Of a stretch of 14,658 nt of DNA, positions 1-6,880 are shown in pieces. A program made the position numbers and the translations under genes. Position 1 is the stretch's first letter. The number at the start of each line of letters is the position of its first letter. Below the pieces are notes generated by a model. It did not search any database. It was given only the letters and a program-made list of their open reading frames with translations, and was not told where the DNA came from. Origin of the DNA: Acetofilamentum sp. (GTDB lineage Bacteria; Bacteroidota; Bacteroidia; Bacteroidales; JAFGXI01); contig DYOK01000045.1 in the NCBI GenBank assembly GCA_020720565.1, positions 1-14,658 on the forward strand, read 5' to 3'.

Positions 1-1
1 T

Positions 2-148
2 AAAAAAGGATCGTTAATATACGATTTCGAAACCGCAAAAGCCGAATTTGATAGTGTTGATTACGATACTATCAAGACAAATAATGTAGACAATCAACTA
101 CTTGCAACACTTCAAAGCATTGTTTTGGAACAAAAAAAAATAATGTAA
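2..148 (+). CDS. C-terminal fragment of an unknown protein (cut by window start)
   Basis: An open frame enters from the left edge and runs 48 codons to a TAA at 146-148. The visible tail is hydrophilic and ends in a Lys-rich stretch (LEQKKIM). I recognise no domain. It precedes an insertion sequence, so it may be the end of an intact gene or accessory cargo of the same mobile region. The start lies outside the window and no function can be given. Confidence 0.4.
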   Translation, partial: KKGSLIYDFETAKAEFDSVDYDTIKTNNVDNQLLATLQSIVLEQKKIM

Positions 149-230
149 ACGGTATTGGTATTGGCTCTACAATAAAGCGAAAAAGGATGGAAGAAAAGAT
201 TAACGCTTGGAGCGCAATGTATTTTTTTAT
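149..230. other. Short intergenic stretch before the insertion sequence
   Basis: This A-rich stretch separates the unknown tail from the left end of the insertion sequence. I see no promoter, hairpin or coding potential. Its last 8 bases (ttttttat) do not match the 8 bases after the right end of the element (catttcca), so no target duplication is visible. Confidence 0.4.
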
Positions 231-259
231 GGTTATTTCTTTTTTTGAGGTGCTATGAA
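231..259 (+). repeat. Left terminal inverted repeat of the ISAon1-type element
   Basis: These 29 bases are the exact reverse complement of 1661-1689. The match stops at 231, because base 230 does not pair with base 1690. This fixes the element boundary. Confidence 0.9.
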
Positions 260-280
260 TTTTTTCTATCTTAGCAGTCT

Positions 281-667
281 ATGGGACAGAAGAAAAAATC
301 ACGTCCGTCTACGGACACAATATTTGAGACCGTATCTCGTATGTTGGTTCCAGATTATATTTTGGAGAACTTCGAGATTTATGGTGCAAACGAGTTTCCC
401 ACTTGCTGGGTTATAGAGTTGCGTGAGAAAGAAGACAGGATACCTGTTGAGTTAAAAGATAGCCATGAAGTAGTTTTTGACGGTTATTGCAATCCGATAG
501 AGACCTTGAGTCATAGTTTTGTATGCAAGCCGATTTACTTAAAGGTTTATCGGCGTCGCTACAAGCTTTCGGGTGAAGACCGACACTACAGCAACAACTA
601 CGAATTAACCTTGAAAGGCTTAAAAATGGTACCTGAATTAGGTCTTTTTTTAAAGGATGAAGATTGA
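281..667 (+). CDS. ISAon1-type transposase N-terminal region protein
   Basis: This 128-residue protein opens with a basic stretch (MGQKKKSR) and has a compact alpha/beta composition rich in aromatic and charged residues. Small first ORFs of this kind precede the transposase in ISAon1-type elements of Bacteroidetes, and I recognise the sequence type (LRxKEDRIPVEL, FDGYCNPIE). The start ATG lies 21 bp inside the left inverted repeat. The stop TGA (665-667) lies past the ATG of the transposase ORF, giving an 11-bp overlap in the +1 frame. This points to coupled re-initiation rather than the usual -1 slip. The protein probably helps the transposase bind DNA, but its exact role is not established from sequence. 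Confidence 0.75.
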   Translation: MGQKKKSRPSTDTIFETVSRMLVPDYILENFEIYGANEFPTCWVIELREKEDRIPVELKDSHEVVFDGYCNPIETLSHSFVCKPIYLKVYRRRYKLSGEDRHYSNNYELTLKGLKMVPELGLFLKDED

Positions 668-1667
668 AGAAGAACCGGTAAACATATCGACAGTTGCTCG
701 GGTTTTCAGTCTCAAGCCCAAGAGTCTTTATCATTGGTATCGCAATCATTTAAGTGATTATAAGCCTGATATAGAGAGCAATATATGGCATCCAAAATAC
801 TTGGAAAATGTAGATGAACAGACGGGAGAAATCACGCAAGGTAAACCATTGTACGTATTTAACCCCGAAAACATCGGATTGAAAATGAGCATAGATGATA
901 AGGCAATCGGGCACGAAGGATTCAGCATTTTGAGCAATGGAGAAACGGGTAAAATAGCCATGATGATAGAAAGTTGCAAGAGCATTGAGGTTTCTCAAGC
1001 AATTTCGTTATTCGGAAATGAGTTAAATAAAGTTGAAAGTATCAGTTGCGATATGGCAGCAGGCTATCTAAATGTTTGTTCACAGGAACTTCCTCGTGCA
1101 AAGGTTGTTATAGATAAATTTCATGTAATGCAATATGTGTATGATGCAGTTTTAGATGTACGAACAAGAATCAAGAAAGAACTATCAGGGCAATTAAGCA
1201 AAGGCAAGGAAAAGACAGAGCAAGACAAGGAAATACTCCTGAAATTGGATTTGCTTAAACATTGCCGTTACCGCCTGACACAATCACCTGAAAAATGGAG
1301 CGAAGCAGGAAGAAAAGTTATGTATCAAGTATTTGAAAATAATAACGAGCTTAGTGAAGCATACCAATTGACACAAAAATTTAAGAAGTGGTACGATATA
1401 TCAAATCATATAAAGGCTAAATCTCTTATCATTCAAGAATTACATCAATGGTATTTGGAGGTAAAAAAAAGTGGATTTGATGAATTTACATCAGTAGTAA
1501 AAATGATAAGAAAACACGAATATGAAATTGTTAACTTCTTTGAATGCAAACAAACGAATGCAAAGGCTGAGAGATTAAACGGCAAAATCAACAGATTCAT
1601 TTCTAATAATTATGGCATCAAAGACAAAGACTTTGCAATGTACAGAATCGCTAAATATTTTTCATAG
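657..1667 (+). CDS. ISL3-family DDE transposase (ISAon1 type)
   Basis: This 336-residue transposase moves the surrounding element by cutting and joining DNA ends. A helix-turn-helix-like segment lies at residues 9-31 (VARVFSLKPKSLYHWY). The RNase H-like core shows the family pattern: SIDDKAIG with Asp80/Asp81, a second Asp at 132 (SCDMAAGY), the ISL3 signature VIDKFHVMQYV near 151-161, and Glu305 in NAKAERLNGKIN as the likely third catalytic acid. The frame is intact from start to end. The ATG sits inside the upstream ORF, consistent with translational coupling. The final codons run into the right inverted repeat, which is common for compact insertion sequences. Confidence 0.88.
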   Translation: MKIEEEPVNISTVARVFSLKPKSLYHWYRNHLSDYKPDIESNIWHPKYLENVDEQTGEITQGKPLYVFNPENIGLKMSIDDKAIGHEGFSILSNGETGKIAMMIESCKSIEVSQAISLFGNELNKVESISCDMAAGYLNVCSQELPRAKVVIDKFHVMQYVYDAVLDVRTRIKKELSGQLSKGKEKTEQDKEILLKLDLLKHCRYRLTQSPEKWSEAGRKVMYQVFENNNELSEAYQLTQKFKKWYDISNHIKAKSLIIQELHQWYLEVKKSGFDEFTSVVKMIRKHEYEIVNFFECKQTNAKAERLNGKINRFISNNYGIKDKDFAMYRIAKYFS

Positions 1668-1689
1668 CACCTCAAAAAAAGAAATAACC
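1661..1689 (-). repeat. Right terminal inverted repeat of the ISAon1-type element
   Basis: Perfect reverse complement of 231-259 across 29 bases. It overlaps the transposase stop codon region (1665-1667) and marks the right edge of the element. Confidence 0.9.
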
Positions 1690-1726
1690 CATTTCCATTT
1701 TCTGAAAATTGTTCGGACACTTATGA

Positions 1727-2011
1727 ATTGATACAGATAATTCAACCTCTTATGCTAAATTTAATGAAATTGATGTTGAACACAGACCACAGGTCATCCC
1801 AAAAGAAAAAGTTAATGAAATGTTACCTTGGGTTCATATTGCGATTAGTAATGCAAAGCGATTATTGTTGGATATTCACCATGATATTGAGCCACAATAT
1901 CTTCAAAACTATTTAAATGAGTTTTGTTACAAATTTAATAGGCGAAATTTTGGAGATAAATTATTTGATAGGCTACTTATAGCCTGTATTACTTATAAAA
2001 ACGAATCTTAG
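1727..2011 (+). pseudogene. C-terminal fragment of an IS1595/ISXO2-type transposase
   Basis: After a TGA at 1724, one frame stays open for 94 codons to a TAA at 2009-2011. It reads TDNSTSYAKF, then HRPQVIPKEKVNEMLPWVHI, then LLLDIHHDIEPQYLQNYLNEFCYKFNRR split over adjacent segments. This is the C-terminal end of ISXO2-like IS1595-family transposases, where WxxLxxxNxxxxxxxHHxxxxxYLxxYLxEFxxxxNRR-type segments are usual. The N-terminal and most catalytic portions are absent: the sequence is cut by the right end of the adjacent ISL3-type element 38 bp upstream. Residual frame damage is visible at 1690-1726. The end of this element appears to lie near 2030 and interrupts the recombinase gene that follows. 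Confidence 0.75.
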
Positions 2012-2029
2012 GTATCCAAACGGATACTC
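2012..2029 (+). repeat. Short palindrome at the IS1595-type fragment end
   Basis: GGTATCC, four bases, then GGATAC forms a small inverted repeat just after the transposase fragment stop. It sits exactly where the recombinase gene on the other strand loses homology to its family. It is a good candidate for the outer end of the IS1595-type element. The other end is missing, so this cannot be confirmed here. Confidence 0.45.
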
Positions 2030-2726
2030 ATATTATTAATTCTTTCATCCGTTGTTTTTCATCATCCGTAAAAGGTACGGCCGCACAATCCACTATTTGC
2101 CCCAAAAGCGGCATCCTCACAACCGGATTAACCGTTAACAGTTCCATATCTATTTCATAATCAAAATAGTTTGCAACCGCTTGTTTATAATCTTTGAGCG
2201 TTGCGCGGCTCAATTTCATATCATTAGCCAAATACACCAAAAAATCAATAATATGTTTTCGGTTGATTACTTTTACATCAACATCCAATTTTTTATTAAC
2301 CAAATACGCTACAAAGGTTCTGAGTTTTGTTTGAATATTGGAATAAGTAACCGCCGTTTTTTGTTGTTTAATATAAGTCAGGTAGTTACTTATATTTTGT
2401 CGAATGGTAGGTAATTCATTTTTAATTTTTCCATACAGGCGCGTAACGTTGGAATATTCCAATTCGTCAACATATACCCGCGTTTTATTTTCAGGTTTCA
2501 AAAATCCGCCATCATCAAGCCATTTACGTTTATCCGCAATAATTTTGTCCGCTAATAATCTTCTTTGGTCAACAGTACCAACCTGCAAACCTTTGTATAT
2601 CCGTTCCGAAATTAGTTTACGTTCGTGCGGAACACGATATTTATACTCAACATACCAATCTTTAGATACATCACCCGCACAATCATTTAAGTGCGGATAA
2701 ACAATAAGAGTCTGTTTTCTTCCCAT
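2028..2726 (-). pseudogene. Tyrosine recombinase (integrase), catalytic domain missing
   Basis: The 232 residues correspond to the N-terminal half of a Bacteroidetes phage-type integrase: an arm-binding-like region (about 1-95) followed by a SAM-like core-binding domain (about 105-205, with NYLTYIKQQKTAVTYSNIQTK and LSRATLKDYKQAVANYF as separate helices). The frame reaches the linker VPFTDDEKQRMKELII, where full-length relatives of about 400 residues continue into the Arg/His/Arg/Tyr catalytic domain. It stops there, directly at the apparent end of an IS1595-type element. No catalytic residue remains, so it cannot recombine DNA alone. It lies 131 bp from the 3' end of a tRNA-Leu gene, the usual place for an integrase of an element integrated at a tRNA. 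Confidence 0.8.
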
Positions 2727-2857
2727 TTTCGTCTACTTTTTTAAAGTAAGTGTTTAAAATTCAGCTATATACGTCAGTCAGAGAAAAATAGATTAATATT
2801 ATAAAAACACAAAAGACCAATAATCAATTGATTATTAGTCTATTTGTATGTTTTTCG
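2727..2857. other. Gap between recombinase remnant and tRNA-Leu, possible attachment region
   Basis: This AT-rich gap contains TACTTT, three Ts, then AAAGTA (2734-2748), a palindrome just upstream of the recombinase start that could be an operator. It also holds the 26-bp palindrome annotated separately. I see no second copy of the tRNA 3' end in the window, so the other attachment site is not identified. Confidence 0.35.
2815..2840 (-). terminator. Palindrome after tRNA-Leu, probable terminator
   Basis: A 26-bp inverted repeat, GACTAATAATCAA joined directly to TTGATTATTGGTC on the minus strand, is complementary apart from one G-U pair. It lies 17 bp beyond the tRNA 3' end and is followed on that strand by TTTTGTGTTTTT. 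It fits a weak AT-rich intrinsic terminator for the tRNA transcript. It could instead be part of a recombination site. Confidence 0.5.
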
Positions 2858-2939
2858 TGCGGCTGAAGGGACTCGAACCCCCACGCCTCTCGGCACCAGA
2901 TCCTAAGTCTGGCGCGGCTACCAATTACGCCACAGCCGC
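2858..2939 (-). tRNA. tRNA-Leu, anticodon UAG
   Basis: Read on the minus strand, the acceptor strand GCGGCTG pairs with CAGCCGC, followed by discriminator A. The anticodon stem CCAGA/TCTGG holds the loop CTTAGGA, giving anticodon TAG (reads CUA and probably other CUN codons). A long class II variable arm (TGCCGAGAGGCGT) and the T arm with GGTTCGAGTCC are present. The length is 82 nt. CCA is not encoded. This identity matters here because the leu leader peptide uses CUA and CUU codons at its control position. Confidence 0.95.
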
Positions 2940-2961
2940 ATGTTTTTACTATTAGCGGGTG

Positions 2962-2992
2962 CAAAGATAACTATTTTTCTTTTGCCCGCAAT
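2962..2992 (-). promoter_or_regulatory. Bacteroidetes-type promoter for tRNA-Leu
   Basis: On the minus strand, ATTG (2992-2989) is followed after 19 bp by TATCTTTG (2969-2962), matching the TTG-N19-TAnnTTTG pattern. It lies 22 bp upstream of the mature tRNA 5' end, so transcription would begin shortly before the tRNA. Confidence 0.7.
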
Positions 2993-3017
2993 ACTGAAGT
3001 GATAATTTGTTTTGTTT

Positions 3018-3923
3018 TTACTTTTTGCAAAGTACCCACGCCGTACTGAATCGCTCATCAGTGGTACGCAGATTTTCCATATAGCGAATTGCTTCTTCTT
3101 TGTCGGTGAACGACTTAATGGCAACCCGATATGTTTTTACAGGTTCTAAAACCTTTGCTGCAGGGAAATTTAATTCATTCAATTGTTTGCAATAATCCTC
3201 GGCCGATTGCTGTGTAGGCATGCTGGCAACAACTACATGGTACGCCTTCGTGTTGATTGTCATTTCATCTTTTGTAGGCTGTGGGGCTTGTTGCGAGGTA
3301 GTATCGGCTATTGCGATTGTATCTGTTAGAGTTTTAGCTACCGTTGTTAGTTTGCTCAAACTTACGATAGCTGCCGATTGTGTTCTGCTACGGTCGGGAT
3401 GCTGTTCTGAAACAAACATAAGGCTTATTAACAAAGCAAAAACAGCTGCATAGCGCAAAATACTTTTTGTCGAAAGCGATTTATGTTTTATTGGTACAAG
3501 TTGTTGTTTAGTATAATCGTTTAACTGTAAATCAACTACCCCGATATTTGAAGGAATAAATGCCGCTTTTGTATTGGGGATAAAAACATAATTGCCTTCA
3601 TCGGTGAGATTGAAAACACCAAAATTTCCGAATTCAAAACTTCCACTAACTTGTAGTTGCTTTTTGAAAAGTTTGATTTCAACTTGTAGTAATTCTTGTG
3701 CTATTCGGTAAGAAATACGTTCGGTGCGAGCAATTTCAATGACCAATAATCCATCAGCATGATGCATTAAAGCATTGAATGCTATCGTTTTACGTGGGGC
3801 TATTAATTTATTGTCGATTATTGCAGCTGACTGTTGCTGCAATACAAAACCTCCTAAGCCGGGTACTACGACGTAATCGTTACGCCCTAATAGTTTTTCG
3901 ATATGTTCGTAAATTTTTTCCAC
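3018..3923 (-). CDS. HU-CCDC81 / SPOR domain membrane protein
   Basis: From a GTG start at 3923 the protein has 301 residues. Residues 1-125 match the paired HU-like (CCDC81-type) domains found in Bacteroidetes, starting MEKIYEHIEKLL and with VVVPGLGGFVL and FEFGNFGVFNL. A single membrane helix lies near 155-172 (ILRYAAVFALLISLMFVS). A Ser/Thr-rich linker leads to a C-terminal SPOR fold (about 226-301: YHVVVASMPTQQSAEDYC, YRVAIKSFTDKEEAIRYM). SPOR domains bind denuded peptidoglycan at division sites, so the protein probably spans the inner membrane, with the HU-like part in the cytoplasm and SPOR in the periplasm. An in-frame ATG at 3959 would add 12 residues, but it lies upstream of a TACTTTTG promoter element. 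I therefore prefer the GTG, where the family usually begins. Confidence 0.8.
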   Translation of the reverse strand: MEKIYEHIEKLLGRNDYVVVPGLGGFVLQQQSAAIIDNKLIAPRKTIAFNALMHHADGLLVIEIARTERISYRIAQELLQVEIKLFKKQLQVSGSFEFGNFGVFNLTDEGNYVFIPNTKAAFIPSNIGVVDLQLNDYTKQQLVPIKHKSLSTKSILRYAAVFALLISLMFVSEQHPDRSRTQSAAIVSLSKLTTVAKTLTDTIAIADTTSQQAPQPTKDEMTINTKAYHVVVASMPTQQSAEDYCKQLNELNFPAAKVLEPVKTYRVAIKSFTDKEEAIRYMENLRTTDERFSTAWVLCKK

Positions 3924-3927
3924 AGTG

Positions 3928-3935
3928 CAAAAGTA
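3928..3935 (-). promoter_or_regulatory. -7 promoter element abutting the SPOR gene start
   Basis: TACTTTTG on the minus strand matches TAnnTTTG and ends 4 bases before the GTG start codon. If used, the transcript would start at or next to the GTG, giving a leaderless mRNA. A well-spaced -33 TTTG is not clear: the nearest TTTTTG is only 14 bp away. Confidence 0.5.
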
Positions 3936-4016
3936 GGATATTCCATTCGCAAAAAGCATACTTCATCCAAAAAGTTATTAACAAGTTGTTAAACCTTATT
4001 TGTGACAGAATTTAAA

Positions 4017-4047
4017 ATTGCTGTTGCCTTATTTTTTTGTACTTTTG
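4017..4047 (+). promoter_or_regulatory. Bacteroidetes-type promoter for the lipoprotein gene
   Basis: ATTG at 4017-4020 is followed after 19 bp by TACTTTTG at 4040-4047. Predicted transcription starts near 4051. This places any start codon upstream of it, such as the ATG at 4002, outside the transcript, and favours the ATG at 4076. Confidence 0.65.
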
Positions 4048-4075
4048 TGTCTTCATTTTTCAACATTAAAAATCA

Positions 4076-4469
4076 ATGCGATTTCTTTTCTTTTTTGTGT
4101 TTCTTACTATTCTTATATTCGTGCGACGAACCAGTTGAGCCGCAAGAAGATTATTCGTTATATATCAGTGATGTGTTCAGATACGTGTATGCGCAGGGGC
4201 AACATGCTGTATTGGCATTGACATCCGAATCAACTGCTTTCGTAGGAAATCCCGATGATGATAGTCGTATTGTATATCTTGGCGGATTTGGAGGTTATAT
4301 TATTGCCGGATTCAATCATAATATTGTAAATCATGCCGTTGACCTAAACGGAAATCCTGTATCGTTAGCCAATATTCGCTTTTTAAAAATACAATCAGCT
4401 GTTTTTCAGCAAGCCGGCTGGCTGAACGAAGTGTCGTCGGAACTGCTTGGCGCAAAAGAAATTAAATAA
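4076..4469 (+). pseudogene. Lipoprotein gene with signal-peptide frameshift and likely internal deletion
   Basis: The ATG at 4076 opens MRFLFF... but this frame stops after 20 codons. The frame carrying the rest of the protein joins if one T is removed from the T6 run at 4091-4096, restoring MRFLFFLCFLLFLYSC-DEP, a textbook lipoprotein signal with lipobox LYSC. The mature part (about 115 residues) contains FVGNPDDDSRIVYLGGFGGY, GFNHNIVNH and, directly after, AVDLNGNPVSLANIRFL and a GWLNEVSSELLGA tail. From memory, surface lipoproteins of Bacteroidetes with this start and end have a further 100 or more residues between NIVN and AVDLNG, so a deletion is likely. Alternatives are a sequencing error, slippage-controlled expression, or a non-AUG start in the other frame. 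Function unknown. Confidence 0.55.
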
Positions 4470-4589
4470 ACTCTATCTCACCCACAACCCATCTCCTTGA
4501 GGCGAGGGGAGCAATAGATGGAGTAGAGCGCAATGGATAGAATTAATCGTAATTAAGATGTTTCACATAATTTTATAAACTAATCATAA
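4470..4589. repeat. Probable dispersed intergenic repeat upstream of nspC
   Basis: Bases 4477-4521 carry a C-rich then G-rich arrangement: CCATCT (4489-4494) pairs with AGATGG (4516-4521), and CTCC (4493-4496) can alternatively pair with GGAG (4508-4511). The look (acccatctccttgaggcgag) is that of dispersed Bacteroidetes intergenic repeats, though only one copy is in this window. It lacks a T tract, so I do not call it a terminator. I find no convincing promoter for nspC in the gap. Confidence 0.35.
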
Positions 4590-5720
4590 ATGGATTATTC
4601 AAAAATACCTTTTCCCTGTTATGTGCTCGACGAAGTGGCATTTCGCCGCAATCTGGAACTTATTCGTTCTGTTAAAGAGCGGGCAGGAGTGGAGATAATA
4701 CTGGCTTTCAAGGCCTTTGCTATGTGGAGTGTTTTTCCCATTGTGTGCGAATATATTCCGTATTCTACAGCCAGTTCGTTGGCCGAAGCCCGTTTGGCTT
4801 TCGAAGAAATGGGCAGTCTGGCGCACACGTATGGACCTGCTTATACCGACCGCGAATTTCCCGAAATTGTAAAACTAAGCAGTCATATTACTTTTAACTC
4901 GCTCACGCAGTTTGAACGACTTTATCCACAAACACAATTTTATAATGTGTCGTGTGGGTTGCGTATTAATCCCGAATTTTCGGATGTGGAAACCGATTTG
5001 TACAATCCCTGTGCGCCGGGTTCGCGATTGGGAATAGTAGCTAATTTGTTGGGTAACACATTGCCCGATGGTGTTGAAGGGCTTCATTTTCATACACTTT
5101 GCGAATCTACTTCGTACGATTTGGAGAAAACATTGAATGTTGTGGATGAAAAGTTCGGAAAGTTTTTCAGTCAGATGAAATGGCTGAATATGGGTGGCGG
5201 ACATTTAATGACAAAGGCAGGGTACGATGTGGAGCATTTAATCAGCTTGCTGCAAAATTTCAAAGCTAAATATCCTCATTTGAAGTTGATATTGGAACCC
5301 GGAAGTGCTTTTGCGTGGCGCACAGGAGTGTTAGTGTCATCGGTTGTTGATATTGTTGAAAATAAAGGAATTAAAACCGCTATGCTCGATGTTTCATTCT
5401 CTAACCACATGCCCGATTGCCTTGAGATGCCGTACAAACCGGCTATTGTAGGCGCTACGGATGCTGTTTCAGGAAAACCAACGTATCGAATGGGTGGAAA
5501 CAGTTGCCTCTCAGGCGATTTTTACGGTTCGTGGTCGTTCGACGAAGAGTTGAAGATAGGCGACCGCATTGTTTTCGAAGATATGATTCATTATACCATG
5601 GTGAAAACCAATATGTTCAACGGAGTTTCGCATCCGAGTATCGGTATTTGGACTAAAGAAAATGAGTTTAAGTTGATACGTGAGTTTGGGTACGAAGATT
5701 ATAAAGGTCGTATGTCGTAA
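4590..5720 (+). CDS. nspC: Carboxynorspermidine/carboxyspermidine decarboxylase
   Basis: This 376-residue PLP enzyme decarboxylates carboxynorspermidine or carboxyspermidine, the last step of the aspartate-semialdehyde-dependent route to norspermidine or spermidine in the cytoplasm. The length is normal for the family. Lys41 in ILAFKAFA is the PLP Schiff-base lysine, at the position usual for NspC. HFHTLCE (167-172), NMGGGH (200-205), LEPGSA (235-240) and the CLSGDFYG segment (306-313, Cys306 and Asp310 contributed across the dimer) complete the fold type III active site. The partner dehydrogenase (lysine-1-like carboxyspermidine dehydrogenase) is not in the window. The start ATG follows a plain AT-rich stretch. 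Confidence 0.93.
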   Translation: MDYSKIPFPCYVLDEVAFRRNLELIRSVKERAGVEIILAFKAFAMWSVFPIVCEYIPYSTASSLAEARLAFEEMGSLAHTYGPAYTDREFPEIVKLSSHITFNSLTQFERLYPQTQFYNVSCGLRINPEFSDVETDLYNPCAPGSRLGIVANLLGNTLPDGVEGLHFHTLCESTSYDLEKTLNVVDEKFGKFFSQMKWLNMGGGHLMTKAGYDVEHLISLLQNFKAKYPHLKLILEPGSAFAWRTGVLVSSVVDIVENKGIKTAMLDVSFSNHMPDCLEMPYKPAIVGATDAVSGKPTYRMGGNSCLSGDFYGSWSFDEELKIGDRIVFEDMIHYTMVKTNMFNGVSHPSIGIWTKENEFKLIREFGYEDYKGRMS

Positions 5721-5772
5721 TTTGGTTTGTAAAGGTTTTAAAGTTAAAAAGTTCATAAGGTTCGAAAGGTTT

Positions 5773-6684
5773 ATGCAGAAAGTAAAATTATATGGTGCAA
5801 TAAGTTTGGCGATGTTGTTTTGGTCGTTTTCGTTTATATGGACGCAGCAGGCTATCCTTTCGTTTCAGCCTGTAACGTTGGTAACATTACGATTAGTCAT
5901 TGCATCGGTATTGCTATTTTTGGTGTCGAAATTGGCTGGCAGGTTTCAGCTTATGCGCAGCGAAGATGTGAAATGGTTTTTGCTGTTGGCTTTTTTCGAA
6001 CCTTTTATGTACTACATTGGCGAAACCTACGGACTCACCATAGTTGAATCCACGTTGGCATCGGTCATAATTTCTACCATTCCGCTTTTTGCTCCCGTGT
6101 TGGCTTATTTTTTGTTAAAAGAAAAGATTTCTTTTGCTAATATTGTCGGAATTTTGGTATCACTTTCTGGAGTTTTTCTGGTTATTTACGAGCCTAAAGG
6201 CGGCTTTGCTGCCAATCCGTGGGGAATTGTGCTGATGTTTTTGGCTGTTTTTTCGGCAGTGAGTTATACCACCACTTTGCGTAAAATCTCCACCCATTAT
6301 TCCACCATAAATGTTATTTTCTATCAAAGTTTAGTGGGCTTGATTTATTTTATTCCTACTTTTTTTATCATCGATTTTTCGACATTTACCATAGATAAAA
6401 TCACTTCCGACGGACTTTCTGCGCTGTTTATGTTAGCTGTTTTTGCGTCAGTTATAGCTTTTGTGCTTTTTGCGGGAGTAGTTCGTAAAATTGGCGTTGC
6501 GCGCACCAATGTGTTTGTGAATCTGATTCCTGTTTTTACGGCCGTATTGGCATGGTGGCTGTTAGATGAGCAACTGAACGGGTTGAAAATGAGCGGAATA
6601 GCCATTACCGTTTTTGGCTTGTTTGTAAGCCAAATGGGCAAATTTCGCTTTAAATTGAAACAAATACGTGGTACGGAATATTAA
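5773..6684 (+). CDS. EamA-family (DMT) transporter
   Basis: From the ATG at 5773 the protein has 303 residues, the usual size for the ten-helix drug/metabolite transporter superfamily. Two EamA repeats are visible: the first begins YGAISLAMLFWSFSFIW with LRLVIASVLLFLV, and ends in ISLSGVF-like VSLSGVFLVIYEPKG near 140-155. The second begins around PWGIVLMFLAVFSAVSYT and ends AWWLLDEQLNGLKMSGIAI with a short basic tail. The frame also runs upstream into nspC, but those residues are basic and non-membrane, so the later ATG is chosen. It lies 52 bp after nspC in the same direction. An exporter of amino acids or other metabolites is plausible, but the substrate cannot be read from sequence. Confidence 0.85.
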   Translation: MQKVKLYGAISLAMLFWSFSFIWTQQAILSFQPVTLVTLRLVIASVLLFLVSKLAGRFQLMRSEDVKWFLLLAFFEPFMYYIGETYGLTIVESTLASVIISTIPLFAPVLAYFLLKEKISFANIVGILVSLSGVFLVIYEPKGGFAANPWGIVLMFLAVFSAVSYTTTLRKISTHYSTINVIFYQSLVGLIYFIPTFFIIDFSTFTIDKITSDGLSALFMLAVFASVIAFVLFAGVVRKIGVARTNVFVNLIPVFTAVLAWWLLDEQLNGLKMSGIAITVFGLFVSQMGKFRFKLKQIRGTEY

Positions 6685-6828
6685 AATTCTGATTTTATAT
6701 CATTTTATAAAGTTTTATTTATGTAAGGTGGAATGAACTTTTTTAAAAGCGTTTTGTTTATACTATAAATTTATTTGAACGAAAACTTCAAAAATGAAAG
6801 TAAAATAATCAAAAAAATTACATTTCGT
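6685..6828. other. Gap between transporter and leu promoter
   Basis: This AT-rich stretch of 144 bp has no recognisable ORF, hairpin with T tract or repeat. It presumably carries the end of the nspC-transporter transcript and any upstream element of the leu promoter. Confidence 0.3.
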
Positions 6829-6859
6829 TTTGTGGGCTTGGAAAAATAAATTATCTTTG
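6829..6859 (+). promoter_or_regulatory. Promoter of the leu operon
   Basis: TTTG (6829-6832), 19 bp, then TATCTTTG (6852-6859) match both halves of the Bacteroidetes consensus. Predicted transcription starts around 6863-6866, so the leader peptide ATG at 6881 is only about 15-18 nt into the mRNA. Confidence 0.8.
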
Positions 6860-6880
6860 CAGCGAAATAAAAAAACAGCG

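Larger units (their letters stand above)
231..1689 (+). mobile_element. Complete ISL3-family (ISAon1-type) insertion sequence
   Basis: A 1459-bp element is bounded by perfect 29-bp terminal inverted repeats at 231-259 and 1661-1689, starting GGTTATTTC and containing GAGGTGCTATGAA. Inside are two overlapping forward ORFs that match the two-gene layout of ISAon1-type elements: a small N-terminal-region protein and a DDE transposase. The right inverted repeat overlaps the last codons of the transposase. Identical repeats and intact ORFs suggest a recent, possibly active copy. No 8-bp target duplication is visible, which suggests rearrangement after insertion. The right end abuts a truncated IS1595-type transposase. 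Confidence 0.9.

Noticed and set aside
223..1697. 8-bp target duplication around the ISL3-type element
   Set aside because: The left flank ttttttat and right flank catttcca do not match. No duplication is present.
2962..2986. GCGGG/CCCGC arms around the tRNA promoter as an operator
   Set aside because: The arms are only about five bases and widely spaced, which could easily occur by chance. There is no further symmetry.
4002..4075. ATG at 4002 as the start of the lipoprotein
   Set aside because: It lies upstream of a good promoter (4017-4047) and gives a long N-terminus unlike a lipoprotein signal. The region is better explained by a frameshift after an ATG at 4076.
5680..5772. N-terminal extension of the transporter overlapping nspC
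   Set aside because: The 31 extra residues are basic and non-membrane, and overlap nspC. The ATG at 5773 begins directly before the first membrane helix.
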